From an uncultured Mucilaginibacter sp. (GTDB lineage Bacteria > Bacteroidota > Bacteroidia > Sphingobacteriales > Sphingobacteriaceae), in the NCBI GenBank assembly GCA_903864275.1, contig CAIPFE010000039.1, positions 1-64,000 on the forward strand: a stretch of DNA of 64,000 nt, in the 5' to 3' direction. Shown one piece after another: positions 8,936 to 15,890 of this stretch (positions are counted from its first letter, which is position 1; each line of letters begins with the position of its first letter). The notes beneath the pieces are model-generated. The model did not search any database. It was given only the letters and a program-made list of their open reading frames with translations, and was not told the origin of the DNA. A program made the position numbers and the translations under genes.

Positions 8936-8962
8936 GAAATGGCAGGCACTGCCTGCCATTTC
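8936..8962 (-). terminator. Palindromic terminator after integrase gene
   Basis: A perfect 13-bp inverted repeat around one central base (gaaatggcaggca-c-tgcctgccatttc) sits 3 bp beyond the integrase stop. It has no long T-tract on the integrase side, so it may be a weak terminator or a protein site at the edge of the operator array. Confidence 0.5.
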
Positions 8963-8965
8963 ATA

Positions 8966-10204
8966 TTAAATTATAGAATTGATAAGATCATCCATTACTG
9001 GATCGCCTATATCATCTAAATAAATATCGGTCGTTTTAGTATTATCATGCCCCAGGCTTTGTCCTATAATTTCTTTAGATACCCTATTGCGCCGTAGTAC
9101 CGTAGCATAGGAATGTCGGGCTACATAAGTTGTTATGTTTTTTTCTACGCCAGCCAAACCAGCCAGTTCTTTAAGGTCTTTATTAACACGTTTAATAACC
9201 TTCAATTTTCGATCCCGGATAGACTGTTCCGAATGATGTCTTTTATAAAGAATAGGAAAAATGTACCCGGCATCACTATTGCCCTCTAAGGACTGGTAAT
9301 AGTCCAGTATTACAATCGCTTGGGGGTGAAGCTGAAAACGAAATTCTTCTTTAGTTTTTGCGCGAAAGTAATTCAGTTCACCATCTTTGATGTTTTCCCA
9401 TTTCAAACTTGCCAGGTCTGTAAAATTCAGTCCACGGCAATAAAAACTAAATAAAAAATAGTTTCTTGAATTGATTAAGGTGTCTTGTTCTATGTTTAGT
9501 TTAAGCTCTGCAATTTTATCTATTTGTTCTTTCGTAATTGCTCGCTTCTTAGTGCGTGGATTATTGTATTTTGAAAAGTTGAAATCTTTAAACGGGTAAT
9601 GCTCGGGCGGACAAGCTTTATCCTTCATGGCATTTTTCCATAGCGTTCTGAATGTCCTAAAATAAACACTTCGTGTAGTTGCTGCACATTTTCGCTCCAA
9701 TAAATAGGTTTCATATTTTAAAATAAACTCCAATCCAAGACTGGTAAAATCAAAATCTTTTTCTTTTGTAAAATTGGACAGGCTGTTTTTCGTTGACTGA
9801 AACGTAGCCGCATAACCCAATCTATTTTGAGTTTTAAGTATTTCAATCTGCTGGTCGAAATAGGCTAAAAGTCTACCCGCTTTTGGCTGAACAGCACCAC
9901 CGGTATATTTTCTTACCAGTGCTTTGACATCTTCAAATGATATAGGTGCATTATTCCTACCTGCCGATAAGACAAATAAATCAACCTCCGATGAAATTGT
10001 CTTTAGTAGTAAATTGATAGATTTATTGGTATCATGGTTTTTACTTACCCGTTGCTCTTTATCATCCCAATCTTCTACGCTGCTGTATTTCTTTGTAGAA
10101 ACCAATTGATCCTTTCGATTGATGGTAATACGCATCATTATAGGAAAGGTCAAACCATTTGGGTTACTTTGTTTTCGCAAAATAAATTTTGTGGATACTG
10201 ACAT
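8966..10204 (-). CDS. Tyrosine recombinase/site-specific integrase
   Basis: The 412-residue integrase has the Bacteroidetes layout: N-terminal arm-binding domain (about 1-95), SAM-like core-binding domain (about 105-205, with KNSLSNFTKEKDFDFTSLGL), and catalytic domain (about 220-412). Catalytic residues visible are Arg in FYCRGLNFTDLASLKW, the box II segment VARHSYATVLRR, and Tyr in GHDNTKTTDIYLDD. The His of HxxR is replaced by Tyr (YVAR), a common variant in this phylum. It starts about 190 bp from the tRNA-Ala fragment, which is its likely attachment site. Confidence 0.93.
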   Translation of the reverse strand: MSVSTKFILRKQSNPNGLTFPIMMRITINRKDQLVSTKKYSSVEDWDDKEQRVSKNHDTNKSINLLLKTISSEVDLFVLSAGRNNAPISFEDVKALVRKYTGGAVQPKAGRLLAYFDQQIEILKTQNRLGYAATFQSTKNSLSNFTKEKDFDFTSLGLEFILKYETYLLERKCAATTRSVYFRTFRTLWKNAMKDKACPPEHYPFKDFNFSKYNNPRTKKRAITKEQIDKIAELKLNIEQDTLINSRNYFLFSFYCRGLNFTDLASLKWENIKDGELNYFRAKTKEEFRFQLHPQAIVILDYYQSLEGNSDAGYIFPILYKRHHSEQSIRDRKLKVIKRVNKDLKELAGLAGVEKNITTYVARHSYATVLRRNRVSKEIIGQSLGHDNTKTTDIYLDDIGDPVMDDLINSII

Positions 10205-10238
10205 AGCTAAATTTTTATTCGTTCCTTATCTTTAATTT

Positions 10239-10289
10239 GTCGGACTATATTAATTTAGTCCAACATTAGTCCAACATTTCTAGTCTAAC
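10239..10289. promoter_or_regulatory. Repeated TTAGTCCAACAT motifs, possible integrase arm sites
   Basis: TTAGTCCAACAT occurs at 10255-10266 and again, offset by 11 bp, at 10266-10277. A degenerate third copy TAGTCTAAC lies at 10281-10289, and an inverted copy GTCGGACTA at 10239-10247. They lie between the integrase start and the attachment core. Direct and inverted short repeats in this place are typical of arm-type integrase sites or of an autoregulatory operator. Confidence 0.45.
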
Positions 10290-10390
10290 TCTACTTAAGT
10301 AAACTTAAATAAAATGACTTAATGTGTTGATAATGATAAATATACAAAAAAATATTAAATCCAAAAATTTTAAAATAAGCCGAAATTAAG

Positions 10391-10434
10391 GCATGGCATG
10401 CAAGAGGTCATCGGTTCGACTCCGATATTCTCCA
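10391..10434 (+). other. Attachment site: 3' fragment of tRNA-Ala(GGC)
   Basis: The sequence gives an anticodon loop ATGGCAT (anticodon GGC), the 3' stem GCAAG, a variable loop, a TpsiC arm (ATCGG-TTCGACT-CCGAT, 10410-10426), the acceptor strand ATTCTCC and discriminator A at 10434; CCA is not encoded. The 5' half is absent: upstream bases (TTAAG) do not pair with the anticodon stem. This is the displaced 3' end left by integration, with the core running from the anticodon loop to the 3' end. An intact gene should lie at the left end of the island. Confidence 0.85.
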
Positions 10435-10448
10435 CATTGATTGAAAAA

Positions 10449-10486
10449 GGCCGTATCATTTATATTTTGATACGGCCTCTTTTTAT
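10449..10486 (+). terminator. Terminator of the former tRNA-Ala gene
   Basis: A 10-bp stem (GGCCGTATCA / TGATACGGCC) with a 9-nt loop is followed by TCTTTTT. It lies 14 bp after the tRNA fragment and is probably the original tRNA terminator, on the chromosomal side of the junction. Confidence 0.85.
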
Positions 10487-10514
10487 TTATGTCCCATCCT
10501 CAGGATATTGACGC

Positions 10515-11639
10515 TCATTTAGCAGCCGCCGTTTGCTCCAGCTGCGCCATTTTATCAAACATCGCCCTGAAAGTGTTCCATGGCGTGTTATCACCGGTTT
10601 CCTGGGTTGGCCCTTTTCCGTAATACCCGTTAAAAAACTGCGTTGGCGGCGACCATACCGTTTCGGCTATGCCATAAAAACGCCCTTTGATCTCCTTGCT
10701 TGATATTTTCCTTGAACGGTAAAGGTCGTCAACCTGGTCCAGTGCAACCTGCGGACGGTTCCAGGTGCAGGTGACTACCCGCATGCCTTTTAGCGCGAAG
10801 TAAACGGCGGTCTGGTTATCCTGGTCGTATTGCCAGTCGCAGATCACCACGTCGCGGGGGATCAGGTCGACGGCGCGGTAGGTATCGTTGTAACTTGCCG
10901 CCCATTCGCCAATGCCGGTACTTCTCCCATCGATCAGGCGGTCGCCCCATATCCAGAGTTCCCGGTTCTTTTCGGCCAGGTGGTCGCGGATGGTTTGGAC
11001 CTCGTTGGCAAAAAGCACGGCCTTATCGCGGCCTGCGCAACGTGGGCATTTATCCTCGCCAAGATAAAACACCTCATCCATGCCGGCATGGAACGCTGTT
11101 GCTTCAAATACGTCCATGATCTCGTCCACCAGGTCGAACACCACTTTATGAAGGCCGGGGGCGAGCGGGCAATAGCTGCGGCAATATAATTTATCGTCAT
11201 TCGGCCATTTATAATCGGCCGGGGCAGGCATTTTTATCCAGGGGGTTTCATCAAATTCAGGGTACACCCGCAGCAGGTTTTCGGTTTTTGCCGCCCAGGA
11301 CTGGTGCCCCAGCAGGTTGATCTGCGGGATAATGCTGATGCCGTTCTTTTTACAGGCCTCTAAAAGCTTTTTAACATCGCTTTTTGACAAGGCTATGGAA
11401 TCCCTTAGTTCAGGATGGCTTTTGAACTGGTAATTAAAATCAACTCGCAGGATCAAAGTATTCACTTTGCGCGGCGCCAGCTCTTCGTTGATGAATTTAA
11501 CAAAATCATCCACGCCATTTGGCCGGGGCGCTGCAATAATAAAGCCCTTTACCTGGTACAGGCTGTCGGGTTTTTGCTGTGCAAAAGCGCAGGGGCCAAA
11601 TAAACTGATCAGTAACAGCAGGTAATAATATTTTTTCAT
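10515..11639 (-). CDS. Secreted GH20-like glycoside hydrolase
   Basis: The 374-residue protein starts with a signal peptide (KKYYYLLLLISLFGPCAFAQ). The body is a TIM-barrel of the beta-N-acetylhexosaminidase (GH20) type: HAGMDE at 184-189 holds the adjacent Asp188-Glu189 pair that in GH20 positions the substrate acetamido group and acts as acid/base. Barrel strands such as ISIIPQINLLGH and LWIWGDR are also typical. The N-terminal non-catalytic GH20 domain is lacking, so it may be a divergent member. It is transcribed toward the tRNA fragment, alone. Predicted role is release of terminal amino sugars in the periplasm. Confidence 0.8.
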   Translation of the reverse strand: MKKYYYLLLLISLFGPCAFAQQKPDSLYQVKGFIIAAPRPNGVDDFVKFINEELAPRKVNTLILRVDFNYQFKSHPELRDSIALSKSDVKKLLEACKKNGISIIPQINLLGHQSWAAKTENLLRVYPEFDETPWIKMPAPADYKWPNDDKLYCRSYCPLAPGLHKVVFDLVDEIMDVFEATAFHAGMDEVFYLGEDKCPRCAGRDKAVLFANEVQTIRDHLAEKNRELWIWGDRLIDGRSTGIGEWAASYNDTYRAVDLIPRDVVICDWQYDQDNQTAVYFALKGMRVVTCTWNRPQVALDQVDDLYRSRKISSKEIKGRFYGIAETVWSPPTQFFNGYYGKGPTQETGDNTPWNTFRAMFDKMAQLEQTAAAK

Positions 11640-11834
11640 TTGCTTAAATTATCAGGGTAATAAAAAGGGTTTTTCCCGGCGGATAGCCAACCGGGAATTA
11701 AATGTACAAGTTAAATAAAAATTGGAAATGAATACAAGATGTCACTTGATTGTTGCTTTCCTCGCCTTCGGCCGGACATTGGCCGATCATCGGGTTCCTT
11801 TCAATTTACCACTGCGTTAACTACTGACTAAAAT

Positions 11835-11882
11835 ATACCAAACCCTCGGTATTGTGCCCCATACCCGCTTCAGGTAGTTTTG
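11835..11882 (+). promoter_or_regulatory. Promoter with dyad operator (ATACC-N8-GGTAT)
   Basis: A dyad ATACC-N8-GGTAT lies at 11835-11852 and overlaps a -33 type TTG (11852-11854). A -7 box TAGTTTTG (consensus TAnnTTTG) follows at 11875-11882 after 20 bp. The first gene's ATG is at 11907. The same dyad and spacing recur upstream of the gene at 18644, separated by the two-component pair at 15891-18508, whose NarL-type regulator is the obvious candidate binder. Confidence 0.65.
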
Positions 11883-11906
11883 ATAATAAAAAAATCGTTA
11901 TCAATT

Positions 11907-12395
11907 ATGAAGAAAAAACTATTCATCATCATCGCCCTGGTAACCTTCGGATTATCTGTGCATGCCCAAACCGAAGCGCCGGTTATAACCGAGCTTCACC
12001 AGCTTTTGCAAAGCGCCAAAAGTAATTTTACCAACGAGATAGGTAAAAAAGTGGAGGAAGACACCCTTACCCAAAACATTTACTACGAAGCCAAAAAGCC
12101 GGCGGTGGCTGCCGATGCGTTTATCTTACATGTAAAAGCAGGGCAAAATATGTTCATATTAAATTATGACGCTACAGGCGACAAGTTAACCTCGCTGATA
12201 CCTATTGTTGAAGCCTATTTGGATGAATTGAACAAAATGGTAAAAACCGGCGAATATACCGGTAACGACTACAAAAACGAAAAAGGTAAAGCCGTTACCG
12301 ACATGCACGATAAAGCAGGCAACCTGGTTTTACGATACACCAGCGATAAGGCAAGCCAAACAGTTTATTTATACGGATTTACAAGCAACAAATAA
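11907..12395 (+). CDS. Small secreted protein, DUF4252-like size
   Basis: About 162 residues from the ATG at 11907, chosen because a clean signal peptide follows (MKKKLFIIIALVTFGLSVHA, cleaved before QTEA). The mature part is a small alpha/beta protein without a motif that I can name; its charged residues (EVKKVEEDTLTQ-like stretches) and FILHVKAGQNMFILNYDA suggest a soluble periplasmic or surface protein. It is the first of a same-strand run with 1-20 bp gaps that ends with the MORN protein at 15801. Function is unknown. Confidence 0.75.
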   Translation: MKKKLFIIIALVTFGLSVHAQTEAPVITELHQLLQSAKSNFTNEIGKKVEEDTLTQNIYYEAKKPAVAADAFILHVKAGQNMFILNYDATGDKLTSLIPIVEAYLDELNKMVKTGEYTGNDYKNEKGKAVTDMHDKAGNLVLRYTSDKASQTVYLYGFTSNK

Positions 12396-12396
12396 A

Positions 12397-12879
12397 ATGA
12401 AAAAAATAGTTTTGATATGGCTGGCAGTAGCGTCTTTGCCGTTGTTCGCCACCCAATTGTTCGCGCAAACGCCCGGACAGCAATCACCAAGGGCCTTTAA
12501 GCAGTTTTATTTCCATAGGAGCAATTCGGCCTTCTTACGGGACAACCTGATGACAACGGAGTTGGTAAACACACTTCCTGGCCCAAAAACCGGCAGCATT
12601 ACCATTAGCCTAATTGATAACTCCCTAAAAATAGCTGCCGATGGCGATGCTGATAAAATTTACACGATAAAAAAAGTTGGCGACGAAACTACGGATCAGT
12701 ACAGTAACAAAAAACTCATTATTTATTGTACCGACGTTGCCGGCAAAGATTGCACAGCAACCATCCGCCGCGAGTATGCCTATCGGTCGGATAACGAAAT
12801 GGTTATTAATATCACCTACCCAAATGGAACCGGCAAAGGGTATTTCTGCACTTTAGAAGAAAACCTATTTACAAACTAA
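12397..12879 (+). CDS. Small secreted protein of unknown function
   Basis: The 160-residue product begins with a signal peptide (KKIVLIWLAVASLPLFATQLFAQ). The mature part has a polar beta-rich pattern with GSITISLIDNSLKIAADGDA, close in style to the two proteins encoded downstream (short beta strands, 'ITISLxDNxL' and a C-terminal TY-C element), so all three may be one divergent family. It starts 1 bp after the previous stop. No catalytic motif is visible. Confidence 0.7.
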   Translation: MKKIVLIWLAVASLPLFATQLFAQTPGQQSPRAFKQFYFHRSNSAFLRDNLMTTELVNTLPGPKTGSITISLIDNSLKIAADGDADKIYTIKKVGDETTDQYSNKKLIIYCTDVAGKDCTATIRREYAYRSDNEMVINITYPNGTGKGYFCTLEENLFTN

Positions 12880-12884
12880 ACGCC

Positions 12885-13301
12885 ATGAAAAAAATAATTA
12901 CAACGATTGCTCTAAGCTTTATGCTTTTTACCGCCTTTGCACAAAAAACATTTAAGCCCATTCACTACACCATGATCATTACCGGGGCAAATAGAAATGC
13001 TATTGCCGGGGATATTAAGGTTAATTTAAAGGACTCCACCATTGTTATCGGCGAAAGCCCGGTAAAAAAATACAAGATCGAAATGACAGCGCCTGAACAA
13101 AACGCACTGTCGGATGATAAATCTTTGACAACATGGATGAGTTTTCTTTGCAACGGCAGCAATAAACGGTCGTGCACCATAATGATTGCGCGGCAGCAAC
13201 AGCCCGATGGAAAAAAAGTGATGAACGTACAGGTGAACTATGACGGCGCTGACCCAATAGTATACGATTGCGATTACCTGCCGGAGCTTTATAACGACTA
13301 A
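12885..13301 (+). CDS. Small secreted protein, paralogue A
   Basis: The 138-residue product has a signal peptide (KKIITTIALSFMLFTAFAQ) followed by KTFKPIHYT. The next gene's product starts almost identically (KKIFTTIILCGMLCTVFAQ, then KEFKPIHFT), and both end with a CDYL segment (YDCDYLPELY and YYCDYLKKLF). They are therefore paralogues from tandem duplication. Two Cys in the middle (FLCNGSNKRSC) could form a disulfide. No known domain is recognised. Confidence 0.75.
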   Translation: MKKIITTIALSFMLFTAFAQKTFKPIHYTMIITGANRNAIAGDIKVNLKDSTIVIGESPVKKYKIEMTAPEQNALSDDKSLTTWMSFLCNGSNKRSCTIMIARQQQPDGKKVMNVQVNYDGADPIVYDCDYLPELYND

Positions 13302-13320
13302 CCCTACATCAGCCATAGCC

Positions 13321-13758
13321 ATGAAAAAAATATTCACCACCATTATTCTCTGCGGAATGCTTTGTACAGTTTTTGCGCAAAAAGAGTTTAAGCCAATTCA
13401 TTTTACATCCTATAAGCAAACCCAAAAATCTTTGGATTTTAATGGGGACAAGGATGGTCCTGAGCAGCATGTTTCCGGGTTGATCCAGATAAACGCAAAG
13501 GATTCCGTATTCACAATATCTGTTGATGCTCAAACAGCATTAACATTAAAAATATTGAAAATTGATGCCGAGTATAACGACGGCCAATACGATAAAGTGG
13601 TTGAACTTTCGTGTGCCGACGAGGCCGGAAAAAAATATGGTATCAGGATAGTCCGGACAAAAACTTCGTCATACACTTACATGAAATTATATATATCGCC
13701 GGCATCAACCATGATTTATGCAACTTATTACTGTGATTATTTAAAGAAATTATTTTAA
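13321..13758 (+). CDS. Small secreted protein, paralogue B
   Basis: The 145-residue product is a paralogue of the preceding one: same leader, the shared FKPIH segment at the mature N-terminus and a C-terminal YYCDYL. The centre differs (VSGLIQINAKDSVFTISVDA), which suggests diversification after duplication. Its TAA overlaps the next ATG by one base (13758), so translation of the TPR gene is coupled to it. Confidence 0.75.
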   Translation: MKKIFTTIILCGMLCTVFAQKEFKPIHFTSYKQTQKSLDFNGDKDGPEQHVSGLIQINAKDSVFTISVDAQTALTLKILKIDAEYNDGQYDKVVELSCADEAGKKYGIRIVRTKTSSYTYMKLYISPASTMIYATYYCDYLKKLF

Positions 13759-14951
13759 TGAAAAAGCTCATCGTAACACTGGTTTTATTGCTTGCTGCCG
13801 GCATGGCTTTCAGTCAGCCCAATACAAGCCCGTCAGAAAAAGAAGGCACCGACCTCTACAAACAAGGCAAAATGGATGAGGCCATCATTGCCTTTAAAAA
13901 AGCGCTGACCGAAAATCCGCAAAGCCTTTACAGTATGAACGCGCTGGGCAATTTATACCTGATGAACGCCAATTACCAGGATGCCTATACTGTTGCCGAC
14001 AAAGGTTTTAAGCTTACCGGCGGTGCGCCCAATTTTATGGTCGTGAAAGCCAAAGCGGGTATTCGAATCAATAAAGCGCAGGAAGCTTTGACCATGGTTG
14101 ATGATTATTTAAAAACCCATCAGCCCGATTTTATGATGCTGTTTGTGAAAGGCTCGGCTTATAATGTTTTGGGCGACAGGCAGCAGGCGCTGACCTTTTT
14201 TAGCCAGAGTCTTGCCGCCAACCCCGATTTTCCGGATGCTTATATAGGCCGGGGGAAAGACCTGGATGAAATTGGCCGGTATCCGCAGGCTATAAAAGAC
14301 CTGGCTAAAGCCATCTCCCTAAGCGATGATAACGTCCAGGCTCACTATTACCGTGCATTGGCCTACTATCATTCTGGCGATTTAAATGCTGCGTTAACAG
14401 ATTGCAATAAAACAATGGAGCTTTCGCCAAAATATTATGAGGCGCTGGAATTTCGCGGCGTGGTGTATATGGACTTAAAGCAAACCGATAAAGCCGTCGC
14501 TGATTTTAATGCCGCCATCGCCATGGCGCCCGATTACGCGGTTGCATATTACCATATGGCCGGTGCTTACATGTATGCAAAGGAGTACAACAAAGGTTTA
14601 CCATTCATTGATAAAGCCATCCAACTGATGCCTAATGCCCATGAGTATTTCTGGATCCGATGCAGGCTTTGCTTGTATCTAAATAAATACGCGGAAGGAT
14701 TAACCGCGGCCCAAAAAGCGATGGACCTGGACGCAAAATCGCCCGATAGCTTTCTATTACTGGCAACGGCGCAATACGATCTGGATAAATATGACGACGC
14801 TCTAAAAACAATTGCCAATGGCGTTACAATTAATCCGGATTACTACTTATTGTACATGCTGCGCGCTTCGATGTACAGGGATAAAGGGAACAATGCATTG
14901 GCCGATGCTGATGACCTGAAAGCCAAACAACTTGCCGCTAATATTAAATAA
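13758..14951 (+). CDS. Exported TPR-repeat protein
   Basis: The 397-residue protein has a signal peptide (KKLIVTLVLLLAAGMAFSQ) and then consecutive tetratricopeptide repeats over nearly its whole length, e.g. GTDLYKQGKMDEAIIAFKKA (about 30-50), AYIGRGKDLDEIGRYPQAIK and FRGVVYMDLKQTDKAVADFN. About ten repeats fit. TPR solenoids bind partner proteins; here the natural partners are the small secreted proteins encoded with it. It is coupled to the upstream gene (1-bp overlap) and sits 1 bp before the MORN gene. Confidence 0.88.
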   Translation: MKKLIVTLVLLLAAGMAFSQPNTSPSEKEGTDLYKQGKMDEAIIAFKKALTENPQSLYSMNALGNLYLMNANYQDAYTVADKGFKLTGGAPNFMVVKAKAGIRINKAQEALTMVDDYLKTHQPDFMMLFVKGSAYNVLGDRQQALTFFSQSLAANPDFPDAYIGRGKDLDEIGRYPQAIKDLAKAISLSDDNVQAHYYRALAYYHSGDLNAALTDCNKTMELSPKYYEALEFRGVVYMDLKQTDKAVADFNAAIAMAPDYAVAYYHMAGAYMYAKEYNKGLPFIDKAIQLMPNAHEYFWIRCRLCLYLNKYAEGLTAAQKAMDLDAKSPDSFLLLATAQYDLDKYDDALKTIANGVTINPDYYLLYMLRASMYRDKGNNALADADDLKAKQLAANIK

Positions 14952-14952
14952 A

Positions 14953-15801
14953 ATGAAAACTGTAATTGCAATAGCGCTGATGATGTCATTTACGCGTACT
15001 TACGCGCAATGTACATCGGGCAATTGTATAGCGGGTACCGGCACCTATAATTATGGCTGGTGTGTTTACACCGGCGAATTTAAAAACGGCAAGCCCGAGG
15101 GTAAAGGTGTGATGAAATACGATGATTATACCTATATGGGTCCGTTTGTAAATGGATTGGAAGATGGCGAAGGGGTGATCACCAATAAAGATGGCTCGCG
15201 GGAAAATGCGCGCTACCAGGCCGGCAAAAAGATCGTTTCGCAGCTGGAAAGGATCGCACCCGAAGATTATAATCGCCTTGTTACGCAGAATATACGCTGC
15301 ATCAGCGGCGATTGCATTACCGGATACGGCACTTTTCAGTTTGATTCGGGCGGAAAATATACCGGCTATTTTAAAAATAAGCACTTTGACGGGCAGGGTA
15401 AATTCGAATTTGCCAACGGCGATAAATTTGAGGGCAATTTTCACGACAACGAAAAAGTAAGCGGCGTTTACAGCTACTATACCGGCGCAGTTTACCGGGG
15501 CAATTATGATAGCAGCGGTATGGAGTACAACGGCACCATAACATCGCCAAGTGGGTTTAGTATTCCATATGTTAACGGGCGCCCTATAATTCCCCCGGCA
15601 CCAGCAATTCCTGTGGGTGCGGATTTGCGCGGTGATCAGTCACGGCCCGCTGCGCCGTCGGGGCCGGTGAAAATGACTTGTTCGGCATGTTTTGGGTCTG
15701 GTGTTCAAAGGCACGTTGAAGATTGGTCGGGTCCTACCACGACGCATTTGGTCTCTGTGTCTACCCCGTGTTGGAAATGCCATGGCACCGGTGTGGAATA
15801 A
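14953..15801 (+). CDS. Secreted MORN-repeat protein with DnaJ-type zinc finger
   Basis: About 282 residues from the ATG at 14953 (signal peptide KTVIAIALMMSFTRTYA). Two modules begin with a Cys pair, CTSGNC and CISGDC, each followed by MORN repeats (YTGEFKNGKPEGKGVMKY, YTGYFKNKHFDGQGKFEF, FEGNF). After a Pro-rich linker the C-terminus carries CSACFGSG and CWKCHGTG, two CxxCxGxG motifs as in the DnaJ cysteine-rich domain, enough for one zinc site. The combination in an exported protein is unusual. Role unknown; possibly a surface scaffold working with the TPR protein. Confidence 0.8.
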   Translation: MKTVIAIALMMSFTRTYAQCTSGNCIAGTGTYNYGWCVYTGEFKNGKPEGKGVMKYDDYTYMGPFVNGLEDGEGVITNKDGSRENARYQAGKKIVSQLERIAPEDYNRLVTQNIRCISGDCITGYGTFQFDSGGKYTGYFKNKHFDGQGKFEFANGDKFEGNFHDNEKVSGVYSYYTGAVYRGNYDSSGMEYNGTITSPSGFSIPYVNGRPIIPPAPAIPVGADLRGDQSRPAAPSGPVKMTCSACFGSGVQRHVEDWSGPTTTHLVSVSTPCWKCHGTGVE

Positions 15802-15890
15802 TACCTGCTAATATTATATTTCGACTTATATTATATTGTTTAGTAAGTTACTAATACCTATATTCATCCAAACTAATAATATATAAACAA

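Larger units (their letters stand above)
1..10434. mobile_element. Mobilizable genomic island in tRNA-Ala (right part)
   Basis: The right end is set by a 44-bp 3' tRNA-Ala fragment at 10391-10434 beside a tyrosine recombinase gene. The segment also carries an excisionase-like HTH gene, a mobC/relaxase pair, a Fic gene, and an SF1-type helicase broken by an IS. No type IV secretion genes are visible, so the element is probably mobilizable rather than self-transferring, though the part to the left of the window could carry them. All genes inside run leftward. The left attachment site and the intact tRNA are expected outside the window. The boundary is an inference from the tRNA fragment and gene content. 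Confidence 0.75.

Noticed and set aside
10391..10434. A complete tRNA gene
   Set aside because: The 5' half (acceptor strand, D arm, 5' anticodon stem) is absent; upstream bases do not pair.
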